Translations under genes and position numbers: made by a program | The notes under the pieces: generated by a model | What the model saw: only the letters and a program-made list of their open reading frames with translations | Told to the model about the DNA's origin: nothing | The model's database searches: none | NCBI RefSeq assembly: GCF_014653155.1 | Contig: NZ_BNAF01000004.1 | Span: 281,351-345,350, forward strand | Source of the DNA: Sphingobacterium griseoflavum | Lineage (GTDB): Bacteria > Bacteroidota > Bacteroidia > Sphingobacteriales > Sphingobacteriaceae | Direction of reading: 5' to 3' | DNA: 64,000 nucleotides | Shown here: positions 1-7,231 of the stretch, piece by piece | Position numbering within the stretch: position 1 is the first letter of the stretch | How the letters are laid out: each line of letters begins with the position of its first letter

Positions 1-2420
1 ATCGGCTCACCATTGTCATTTTTTTGAAATTGGAAGACATTGTTGGTGTAAGCTGGATTGTTTTCATTGCGGAGTCCGCCGTAGATGGCTTTCATGCTGA
101 ACACCTCGCGCCATTTGAGCTTCTTGATCAAGGGCACCTTATTCAGGATAAATCCGTTCATGTAATACTGGATGTTCGCCGATACGGAATGGTCGCTCAC
201 AAACTCTAGGAAGTTCATGAGGTTATAGGAGCGTAACTGATAGGCATAGGTTTGGTTGGCGCGGTGGATGTTTAGGAATGGGAAAGGGATGTTTTCGCCC
301 AGTATGTAGTTGCCCTCTACATTCACATCCGCATAGCCCAACTGGGAAAAATAGAAACGCTTGTCGGCGCCCAGCGTAAAATTATGGTAGTTGTACTCCC
401 CATCCAGCACATCCTTTATTCCAGCTACATAGTTGAAATAAAAGATGGGGTACTTGTTGAAAATCGGCGTGCGATACAATTTACCTTGATAGTATTCTTC
501 GTGTGGCGCATAGCGCAGGCTGAGTGATAGCTCTGTCGTGTTCAGTTCGTTGAATAATCGGTTGTTTCCGTTTTCATCAAACATCTGGTAGGTCAGGATA
601 CCTGCGGGCTGTTGCTTCCATTTGGAGAACCCCAATACGTAGGATAGGTTATTGGCAAATTCACGTTTATACTCCAATCGATAGATATCATTGTAGAGAT
701 AGCGCTCGTTTTCGCCCCGTTTGAAGGAAAGTAGGAAATTGTCTTCCTGTACAAATTCGAGGTTCTGTCCGGGTATTTTGGTATCGCGCATCACCGAGGC
801 ACGGAGGTAGTGTTGCGGGAAGGTGTATACCGATTTGTTGTTTAAGGCATAGGTAGCGCTTAGGAAATATTTCCATTTCTCATCCTTGAAGCCATATGCC
901 GTGTATCCTTCTGCATAAAAACGTTTGCTCAGCCGGTCGGTGGTGCGGCCTCCGAGTCGCAGGCGAAAGCCCTCCACGGGATTGAAGCTGTAGAAGGTAT
1001 TTACCGGACCAACTTCGATCGGCCCCAACTGCTTATAGCCCGAGAGCACCAATGCACTGATATCCAGAAAACGCTGAAAAGAAGGCATCAGCTGCAGAGT
1101 GTCTATATTGCGGTAGATATTTTGTTCGTTGGATTGCAAAGGCACTGGGCGATGCGTGAGCCAATAATCCTCCGCAATAGGCGCTCGCTGCTGTTCAAAA
1201 ACCTTCACCACTGCCGGACCTGCATAGGTACTATCTGGTTTGACGAGACCCGTTTTGAAATCCTCGTAAACCACCGTACGGTTTCCTTTGATACCGGTAC
1301 CCTTGTCTGTTAACGAAAAATCCAATCCCAGCGAGCTGGTTTTTAAGTAGTAGCGGTTGTTGCTATGGCGTTCGTAATCCAGTTTTGCGTCCAAGTCGCG
1401 CACAAAGTTCAGGTTAATGTCATTGGCAACGCTTAGCTCGGCATGTTTTACGGCATAGCGACCATCCAGCGTGATATAGAGCTTCCCTTGGAAGAGCAGG
1501 TCCGCTTTATTGCGCGGAAAAAAGCTCAACTCGACCAAGTAAGGGGTCTCCGTTTTGATCGTATCGGTGATGTAGAATTTATAAAATGTTGGCGAAGCAC
1601 CGGAAATTGGACTTAGGAACTGGTTGGTGACCAACTCGATGTTGCTGTCATAGATATCGATATCCTGATACAGTTTATTGAAGTAAGCGCTCATACCATT
1701 GTTGTCAATGAATTTGGGATCGAACTGTGCGCGCTGTTCGGCCAAGATCAACTGCTTGCTGTTATTGGGCTTTTTACGGGAGTAAATCTGGGAAAGACGC
1801 TCTTCAATATACGCCGGTAGGGTATAACCTTTTGCGGTACCCTCTTCGGCATCTTCCTGTTCAAAAAGGAATTGGTAGTTCTTAAACACCTTCCGATTTT
1901 TAAATTTCTCCGATAAGTTGCTTAGACCAAGCGATATCTTCTCATATTGCTGGTATTCGACATAATCGTAAGCCTCCAAACGGTTTTCATCTTTATGCGC
2001 AATTACCTGACGAATCAATTCTACAGCCGGATTGTTTTTGTTGGAGTATTTGGAACGCCTGGGCGCATTAATTTGGACGGCCTCGAGCGTATTTTCCTCT
2101 GGAACGAGATAGATAGTAAGTTCTTGGTAGGCATCACTGCTTATGGACAGATCCTGCGGTTCGTAGCCAACATAAGAAACCCTGACCTTCGAAAATCCAG
2201 GTTCTATGCGCAGGGCAAAGTTCCCGTTATCGTCAGTAGCAGCAGCAGTGGTTGATCCCAAAGCAGCCACCGTGGCGTAACCTATAGCCTGTTTATTGGT
2301 GACATCGATAACCCGACCTTTAATATGGATACTTTGCGCAATGGAAAAAAACGGAAGAGTAAGTAGGGCAGTTAACAAACTGACATACCGAACGGCCACC
2401 CTTATATATCTTGTAAACAT
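1..2420 (-). CDS. DUF5686 / carboxypeptidase-like regulatory domain outer-membrane protein, C-terminus cut by window edge
   Basis: The reading frame is open on the minus strand from ATG at 2420 to the left edge, about 806 codons, and the stop lies outside the window. Residues 1-29 form a signal peptide ending in SIAQ. Residues 31-115 are a CarboxypepD_reg-like beta-sandwich (KGRVIDVTNKQAIGYATV, then SYVGYEP). From about residue 129 comes the NPAVELIRQVI..K.EN segment typical of DUF5686 proteins, followed by a long stretch rich in aromatic residues consistent with an outer-membrane barrel. The family is widespread in Bacteroidota and its function is unsettled. The gene stands alone and is divergent from nothing nearby; the next gene shares its strand. 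Family call is firm, role is not. Confidence 0.85.
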   Translation of the reverse strand, partial: MFTRYIRVAVRYVSLLTALLTLPFFSIAQSIHIKGRVIDVTNKQAIGYATVAALGSTTAAATDDNGNFALRIEPGFSKVRVSYVGYEPQDLSISSDAYQELTIYLVPEENTLEAVQINAPRRSKYSNKNNPAVELIRQVIAHKDENRLEAYDYVEYQQYEKISLGLSNLSEKFKNRKVFKNYQFLFEQEDAEEGTAKGYTLPAYIEERLSQIYSRKKPNNSKQLILAEQRAQFDPKFIDNNGMSAYFNKLYQDIDIYDSNIELVTNQFLSPISGASPTFYKFYITDTIKTETPYLVELSFFPRNKADLLFQGKLYITLDGRYAVKHAELSVANDINLNFVRDLDAKLDYERHSNNRYYLKTSSLGLDFSLTDKGTGIKGNRTVVYEDFKTGLVKPDSTYAGPAVVKVFEQQRAPIAEDYWLTHRPVPLQSNEQNIYRNIDTLQLMPSFQRFLDISALVLSGYKQLGPIEVGPVNTFYSFNPVEGFRLRLGGRTTDRLSKRFYAEGYTAYGFKDEKWKYFLSATYALNNKSVYTFPQHYLRASVMRDTKIPGQNLEFVQEDNFLLSFKRGENERYLYNDIYRLEYKREFANNLSYVLGFSKWKQQPAGILTYQMFDENGNNRLFNELNTTELSLSLRYAPHEEYYQGKLYRTPIFNKYPIFYFNYVAGIKDVLDGEYNYHNFTLGADKRFYFSQLGYADVNVEGNYILGENIPFPFLNIHRANQTYAYQLRSYNLMNFLEFVSDHSVSANIQYYMNGFILNKVPLIKKLKWREVFSMKAIYGGLRNENNPAYTNNVFQFQKNDNGEP

Positions 2421-2582
2421 AACGTATAAATTTGAAACTATCGAGTTGACTTTTGAACTATTAAAGTCAGCTCTTTAGGAAGTCGAACAAAAGTAGCGAT
2501 TGTTTAAATGATTTTAAAAGGGAATATTCGGTCGCGAGGTTAATGTGACGTTGTTCTGATGATTCTGTTTTTTCCGTTACAA

Positions 2583-4268
2583 TCAAAAGGGATCGGGAAC
2601 GTGGAAACGCACGATTTCGCGGCTCGTAGGGTGTTCAAATTGGATGTATCCAGCATGGAGATGTAAACGTTCATGTCGGGTGCCATAAAGATCATCACCG
2701 ACTATGGGGCAGTGGAGCCCCAAGTGGTGGGCGGCATGTACACGCAACTGATGGGTGCGGCCTGTCAACGGAAAAAAGTGAACGCGTGTTTTGCCTTCCT
2801 CATGTTTCAACAGGCGGTAGCGGGTGCGAGCAGGCTTGCCATAATCATAGCACACCACTTGCCGAGGTCGGTCGTCAAGGTCTACCCGCAAGGGCAAATC
2901 GATCTCTCCCTCTTTCAGCGGAAGCTCGCCGTCGAGTAGGGCAGTATAACGCTTGATCACGGTATGCCGTATGAATTGATCCTGGATACATCGATGGGCT
3001 TCCTTATTTTTTGCTAAAATCAGTATACCTGAAGTAGACATGTCTAACCGGTGGATGATCACCGGACCGGATATATCGGGTATTATGCTGAGGATACGGC
3101 TATATACCGAGTCCTGTATATGAATGCCAGGCACGGAGAGGAATTCCGCCGGTTTGTTAGCTACGACGATGTCATCATCTTGGTAAATAATCTCCAAGTC
3201 CTTACCGAAGGCCGGGTTTTCCAATAGTGGGTTGGGATCCACGGATAGGCCTTCGAGCATATGCGACAAAATAGGCTCGCATTTGCTTTTGCAGGCCGGG
3301 TAGTAATTTTTATGTTTGCGCACCTCCGATGCAGGCGATGCTCCCCACCAAAATTCAGCCATAGCTATGGGCTTTAAGTTCTGTTGGTAGGCATATTGGA
3401 GCAGCTTTGGCGCCGCGCATTCTCCTGCTCCGGCAGGTGGTGTAAGTTGTTTGCTGTCTGCAAAGATGGACAACACACTGCGTTGTTCGCCGGCAGCATT
3501 CAGAAACTGGTATTGGTCGAACAGGCGGCGCTGTAGCGCGGCAGAGCGCGACTTACGCTCGTTTCGCAAGCGCTCGATCGCTTGCTGCCGATCCACCAGC
3601 TGCTGTTGCATGGCCTGCACGGTGTTTTTCCAGCCAGCCTTCAAAACGTCGTATTCGTGCTGGTCGCGGTAGCTTTGTTTGATAAGGTCTTCTTCCAGCA
3701 GTAGATAGGCCGCTTCATCGAGTTGCTCTTTCCCTTGCTTACGCTTTTCTTTGCGGCCCGCCTTTTCTCTTTTCATGTGTTGGCGAAATTCGGACAAGGC
3801 GGTTTGCGCCTGCTGCTGTAAGTCGGCAAGATCTGTCTCCAACTGCGGGAGCGTTGTGTCTTTCGTCAGTTGCTCGATTTTGCTGTTCAAGGCATTAATC
3901 TGTTCTTCTTCCTGCAAAAAGAAACTGTCCTTGCTTAGCATATCAAAAACCGGAGGTACAAAGTATTGGTGTGTATTGCTATTGGCTAGCTTGCCCGATA
4001 CAGCGGCTAGATAGCCAAGTTGTCCATCTTTGGTTTCGACCACCAGCACGCCGAACATCTTCCCAATAACCAGCCCTTCCATGGCCTGCAAACCGAAGTT
4101 GTGCACGAAATCTTCTTGTGTTTCCAGATAGTGCTGTAGCTCGCTTACGGCCAACTGGCTCAGCGGATCGGGCTCATAGCTAAACGGAAAGGTAAAGCGT
4201 ACCGGTTTGGTCAAATGAGAGACTTCCGATTGGAATGGGTGTAAGAAAGGGACGCTTGTTGTTGCCAT
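2583..4268 (-). CDS. RluA-family RNA pseudouridine synthase with long N-terminal extension
   Basis: The 561-residue product carries the RluA catalytic motif HRLDMSTSG near residue 405, whose aspartate attacks the target uridine, followed by the RYTALLDG and GRTHQLRVH segments usual for the family. It should convert uridine to pseudouridine in rRNA or tRNA in the cytoplasm. The catalytic domain fills only the last 220 or so residues. The first 340 include a charged region rich in Gln, Glu, Lys and Arg (about 120-250) that should form a coiled coil, and a Cys-containing stretch (YYPACKSKCEP) near residue 320. Long RluA variants of this size occur in Bacteroidota. Target RNA is unknown. The ATG at 4268 gives the full extension and no later Met fits better. 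Confidence 0.9.
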   Translation of the reverse strand: MATTSVPFLHPFQSEVSHLTKPVRFTFPFSYEPDPLSQLAVSELQHYLETQEDFVHNFGLQAMEGLVIGKMFGVLVVETKDGQLGYLAAVSGKLANSNTHQYFVPPVFDMLSKDSFFLQEEEQINALNSKIEQLTKDTTLPQLETDLADLQQQAQTALSEFRQHMKREKAGRKEKRKQGKEQLDEAAYLLLEEDLIKQSYRDQHEYDVLKAGWKNTVQAMQQQLVDRQQAIERLRNERKSRSAALQRRLFDQYQFLNAAGEQRSVLSIFADSKQLTPPAGAGECAAPKLLQYAYQQNLKPIAMAEFWWGASPASEVRKHKNYYPACKSKCEPILSHMLEGLSVDPNPLLENPAFGKDLEIIYQDDDIVVANKPAEFLSVPGIHIQDSVYSRILSIIPDISGPVIIHRLDMSTSGILILAKNKEAHRCIQDQFIRHTVIKRYTALLDGELPLKEGEIDLPLRVDLDDRPRQVVCYDYGKPARTRYRLLKHEEGKTRVHFFPLTGRTHQLRVHAAHHLGLHCPIVGDDLYGTRHERLHLHAGYIQFEHPTSREIVRFHVPDPF

Positions 4269-4333
4269 CTGGGTACTTTGTTGCGGGACAAAATTAAAAA
4301 TTTATCCGGATTTATGACAATATTATGGAGCAG

Positions 4334-4361
4334 CGCTTTTCCTGAAAAACGGTAAAAAGCG
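4334..4361. repeat. inverted repeat between divergent genes
   Basis: CGCTTTTCC and GGTAAAAAGCG face each other across an 8-nt loop, in the short spacer between the divergent pseudouridine synthase and aldo/keto reductase genes and 20 bp before the latter. It could be an operator or just a 5' UTR hairpin; nothing in the sequence decides. Confidence 0.35.
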
Positions 4362-4380
4362 TAACTTGTCTTAGAACAAA

Positions 4381-5349
4381 ATGAACGTATACATGGAAAA
4401 AATAACATTAAAAAATACCCAGCTTGCGATTGCGCCGATTATTTTCGGAGGCAACGTTTTTGGATGGACATTAGACGAAAAAGGTTCATTTGCTATTTTA
4501 GATGCTTTTGTGGATCGTGGTTTCAACGCCATTGACACCGCCAACCAATATTCATACTGGGTGCCGGGAAATCAGGGAGGCGAGTCCGAGAAGATATTGG
4601 GTGCTTGGACAAAATCGAGAGCCAATCGGGAGCGGGTGGTGCTGATGACAAAAGTTGGCGGCGCGTTTGCAGGTAGCGCAACGCCAAATACCACACGGCA
4701 GCATATCATCGAGCAGGTGGAGCTGTCGCTGAAACGTCTGCAGACAGACTACATCGACCTGTACCAAACGCATTTTGACCAGGAAGAAACACCGGTAGAG
4801 GAGACGCTTCGCGCTTACGAAGAACTGGTCAAAACAGGAAAAGTGCGCTACATTGGCGCCTCCAACCTGGCTCCGGATCGGCTTCGGGATTCGTTAGATA
4901 CCAGTCGCAACTTGGATTTACCCACCTACAGGACGCTGCAGCCGGAGTACAATCTGTACTCGCGCGAAGGGTTCGAGACAAACTATCGCGACATCGCGCA
5001 GGCATACGAGTTGTCGGTCATTCCCTACTTTTCACTCGCTAGTGGTTTCCTGACTGGGAAATACCAAAGCGAGGATGATTTTGGTAAATCGGCACGCGGA
5101 CAGGGGGTGAAGGAGCAGTATTGGAACGAGCGTGGTCAGAAAATCGTGACGGCACTGCAGCATGTGGCGGAGCAACACGACAGCACGCCATCGGCAGTGG
5201 CGCTTGCTTGGCTATTGCAGCAGCCGACGGTGGTGGCACCTATCGCGAGTGCTACCAAGGAATTGCACCTGCAACCGTTTTTGGATGCCGTAGGGTTAAC
5301 CTTTGCCAAAGAGGAATTGATTTTGCTGGACGAAGCTAGTGGTTATTAA
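4381..5349 (+). CDS. aldo/keto reductase
   Basis: This 322-residue protein is a cytoplasmic NADPH-dependent aldo/keto reductase with a TIM-barrel fold. The family tetrad is visible: DTANQYS (Asp and Tyr, about residues 56-62), LMTKVGG (Lys, about 88) and YQTHFD (His, about 129). Later come KVRYIGASN and the nucleotide-binding YFSLASGFLTGKY. Its length is normal for the family. Two start codons are possible, ATG 4381 and ATG 4393, which differ by four residues. It is followed 16 bp later by dps, so the two are probably cotranscribed, which hints at a detoxification or oxidative-stress role. The physiological substrate cannot be told. Confidence 0.9.
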   Translation: MNVYMEKITLKNTQLAIAPIIFGGNVFGWTLDEKGSFAILDAFVDRGFNAIDTANQYSYWVPGNQGGESEKILGAWTKSRANRERVVLMTKVGGAFAGSATPNTTRQHIIEQVELSLKRLQTDYIDLYQTHFDQEETPVEETLRAYEELVKTGKVRYIGASNLAPDRLRDSLDTSRNLDLPTYRTLQPEYNLYSREGFETNYRDIAQAYELSVIPYFSLASGFLTGKYQSEDDFGKSARGQGVKEQYWNERGQKIVTALQHVAEQHDSTPSAVALAWLLQQPTVVAPIASATKELHLQPFLDAVGLTFAKEELILLDEASGY

Positions 5350-5365
5350 TTTTATTTAAAGTAAT

Positions 5366-5839
5366 ATGAAAACAAGCATTGGTATTAAAGAGAAAGATAC
5401 GCAGGCTGTGGCCGCGATATTAAATAAGTTGCTAGCCGATGAGCATGTGCTGTACGTCAAAACACGCAATGCACACTGGAACGTGGAAGGTTCTGACTTT
5501 CATGCGCAACATTTGTTTTTTGAAGGTATTTACGACCAACTGGGCGAAACGATTGATGAGATCGCCGAACGGGTCCGCGCAATAGGACATTACGCCGTAG
5601 GAACCATGAAGGAATTTTTGGCGCTGACACAGCTGTCGGAAATGCGACACAACAAGAACGACAGCCAAGGGTATATCAAAGAGTTGTTGACCGACTTTGA
5701 GTCGATTATCGTCTCCCTCCGCGAGCAGATCGATCTTGTTGGTGATACACACAAGGATGCCGGAACGGAAGATTTCTTGGTGGGCATTATCGAGCAGCAC
5801 GAGAAGACGGCTTGGATGCTTCGTGCCCACTTGCGCTAG
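5366..5839 (+). CDS. dps: Dps-family ferritin-like DNA-protection protein
   Basis: The 157-residue product has the Dps ferroxidase signature: TRNAHWNVEG (His, about residue 37), then DFHAQHLFFEGIYDQL and DEIAERVRAIG, with His, Asp and Glu at the expected spacing for the inter-subunit iron site. Dps forms a dodecamer in the cytoplasm that oxidises Fe(II) with peroxide and shields DNA in stationary phase or oxidative stress. Size matches the family. It follows the aldo/keto reductase by 16 bp and is likely in the same operon. A strong hairpin overlaps its stop codon. Confidence 0.93.
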   Translation: MKTSIGIKEKDTQAVAAILNKLLADEHVLYVKTRNAHWNVEGSDFHAQHLFFEGIYDQLGETIDEIAERVRAIGHYAVGTMKEFLALTQLSEMRHNKNDSQGYIKELLTDFESIIVSLREQIDLVGDTHKDAGTEDFLVGIIEQHEKTAWMLRAHLR

Positions 5840-5850
5840 GGGGCACGAAG
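5819..5850 (+). terminator. perfect 10-bp hairpin spanning the dps stop codon
   Basis: CTTCGTGCCC (5819-5828) pairs exactly with GGGCACGAAG (5841-5850) across 12 nt that include the TAG stop. No U-tract follows, so it may be a 3'-end stabiliser rather than an intrinsic terminator. A second GCTGCAG/CTGCAGC stem lies just downstream at 5861-5894. Confidence 0.4.
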
Positions 5851-5938
5851 ATGATTTTACGCTGCAGGCTTGGTGTTTCCCCCGAGTCTGCAGCTTATTG
5901 TTATGATCCAGGGTGGTGATCTATCGCGGATATTTTTA

Positions 5939-5967
5939 TTGATAAACGGGTATTTCTGTTATATTTG
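5939..5967 (+). promoter_or_regulatory. candidate Bacteroidota-type promoter for the DoxX gene
   Basis: TTG at 5939-5941 and TATATTTG at 5960-5967 are separated by 18 bp, close to the TTG-N19-TAnnTTTG consensus used by the Bacteroidota primary sigma factor. The start codon lies 22 bp after the second box. Confidence 0.6.
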
Positions 5968-5989
5968 TTGTAGATAACTTTTAACAACC

Positions 5990-6409
5990 ATGAAGAAATT
6001 TTTTCTTTCTGTTCCAAAAGGGACTGCCACATCGAACTTAGCTGCGTTCATTCTTCGTGTCGGCTTCGGTGCACTGATGATTCCCCACCACGGCTATGTC
6101 AAATTGGTCGAGTTTGGTGAGCGAAAAGGACAGTTTATGGATTTTTTGGGTTTAGGGAGTACCATATCGTTGAGCTTGACGATCTTCGCGGAGTTTTTTT
6201 GTTCGCTTTTTTTAATTTTGGGGCTTTTCACACGTTTGGCCACCATACCTTTGCTGATCACGGCCTTGGTCATTCTATCGGTACACCAATGGGCGTTCTT
6301 TGGCAAGCACGAGCTAGGCAGCGCTTTCCTTTTGGGATACCTGGCTATTTTCTTGCTCGGGCCAGGCAAGTTTAGTTTAGATTATCTGTTGTTTAAACGC
6401 GGGCGTTAA
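5990..6409 (+). CDS. DoxX-family integral membrane protein
   Basis: The 139-residue protein has four hydrophobic segments and the DoxX features: AAFILRVGFGALMIPHHGYVK at the start (short helix with a His pair), an EFFCSLFLILGLFTRLA stretch in the middle, and a C-terminal GKFSLDYLL. DoxX-like inner-membrane proteins are linked in various bacteria to thiol or redox stress and quinone chemistry, but this one has no assigned reaction. It has its own predicted promoter just upstream and is followed by the repeat island, so it is probably a single-gene transcript. Confidence 0.85.
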   Translation: MKKFFLSVPKGTATSNLAAFILRVGFGALMIPHHGYVKLVEFGERKGQFMDFLGLGSTISLSLTIFAEFFCSLFLILGLFTRLATIPLLITALVILSVHQWAFFGKHELGSAFLLGYLAIFLLGPGKFSLDYLLFKRGR

Positions 6410-6414
6410 GTTGT

Positions 6415-6535
6415 TGAGATATAGTGATGAGGTGACAACGTGATAAGGTGACATAATGACGATTGATGGTGGTAATCTCAGCATTTATCGCTCCCTTTAT
6501 CGCATTACGCTATACTCAATACCCAATACTTTTTT
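6415..6535. repeat. left copy of a dispersed intergenic repeat
   Basis: A run of GTGA/GTGAT-like steps (about 6415-6461) is followed by a degenerate inverted repeat and a stretch built from TATCGCATTACGC and CTCAATACCCAATAC. The same order of parts recurs in the same orientation at 7119-7229. The two copies frame the repeat island. No coding function is seen. Confidence 0.6.
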
Positions 6536-6540
6536 GTCCC

Positions 6541-6860
6541 TAAGCCCGGGACGGGGGCGATACTTGTGTGGGGCAAAGGTTTACGGCTACGCCGGAGTAA
6601 TACTTTTTGTCCCTTTCAGGGACCGGTTCGTCCCTAAGCCCGGGACGGAGGCGATACTTTTGTGGGCAAAGGTTTACGGCTACGCCGGAGTAATACTTTT
6701 TGTCCCTTTCAGGGACCGGTTCGTCCCTAAGCCCGGGACGGGGGCGATACTTTTGTGGGGCAAAGGTTTACGGCTACGCCGGAGTAATACTTTTTGTCCC
6801 TTTCAGGGACCGGTTCGTCCCTAAGCCCGGGACGGGGGCGATACTTTTGTGGGGCAAAAG
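6541..6860. repeat. 94-bp tandem repeat, three full copies and one partial
   Basis: Units begin with TAAGCCCGGGACGG at 6541, 6635, 6728 and 6822, giving periods of 94, 93 and 94 bp; the copies are nearly identical. Each unit contains CCCGGG, a TACGGC/GCCG stem and a GTCCC-TTTCA-GGGAC hairpin. The fourth copy runs to 6860 and then leaves the consensus inside a hairpin. Because the period is not always a multiple of three, the apparent ORFs here are chance readings of the repeat. Near identity suggests recent amplification. Confidence 0.92.
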
Positions 6861-6864
6861 TATC
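6840..6864. repeat. hairpin element, copy A (REP-like)
   Basis: GATACTTTTG (6840-6849) and CAAAAGTATC (6855-6864) form a perfect 10-bp stem with loop TGGGG, followed by CAAAACCC. Read on the minus strand, the order is GGGTTTTG, stem, then GCCC, which matches copy B at 7058-7080 read on the plus strand. Confidence 0.7.
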
Positions 6865-7057
6865 CAAAACCCTGTCGCGAATTTTTGTTGCATCCTAATT
6901 GGGTAGTGCAGGGGCAAATGTCTACAGACGCAACAAAAATAAGGCGACGTTCGTGTTAATATTAGGCAGTAGCTATACCGATAGCAGTGATGAGATTTTG
7001 CTTTGTGCGGGGCCGCCCTGTGCGACAAAGCACCTAAAAGGAGACGAAGGGTTTTGA

Positions 7058-7080
7058 GCACTTTTGGCCTTCAAAAGTGC
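7058..7080. repeat. hairpin element, copy B, inverted relative to copy A
   Basis: GCACTTTTG (7058-7066) and CAAAAGTGC (7072-7080) form a perfect 9-bp stem with loop GCCTT. It is preceded by GGGTTTTGA and followed by TGCCCTGCCG, so its flanks match copy A in the opposite orientation. This is the layout of REP/BIME-type palindromic repeats. Confidence 0.65.
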
Positions 7081-7118
7081 TGCCCTGCCGTGGCGAACGG
7101 CGGAAATGGGTGGAGGGA

Positions 7119-7229
7119 AGGATAGTGAAATTAGTGATAAGGTGATATAGTGACGAAGTGACGCTTGGTAGCGGTAATCTTAAGATTTACCGCTACCCTT
7201 ATCGCACTACGCACTACCCATTACGTAAT
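7119..7229. repeat. right copy of the dispersed repeat, with a cruciform-like stem
   Basis: It repeats the parts seen at 6415-6535: GTGATAAGGTGA-type steps, an inverted repeat, then CTTATCGCACTACGC and ACCTAATAC. Here the inverted repeat (7167-7197) is well kept: GGTAGCGGT-AATCTT against AAGATT-T-ACCGCTACC, a 15-bp stem with a single bulge and no loop. It ends 2 bp from the stop codon of the PNGase F homologue and could act as its transcription terminator. Confidence 0.65.
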
Positions 7230-7231
7230 AC

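Noticed and set aside
6456..6906. ORFs with 31-residue repeats in the tandem repeat region
   Set aside because: They are readings of the 94-bp repeat; copies differ in length by one base so frames shift, and the repeat is hairpin-rich non-coding DNA.
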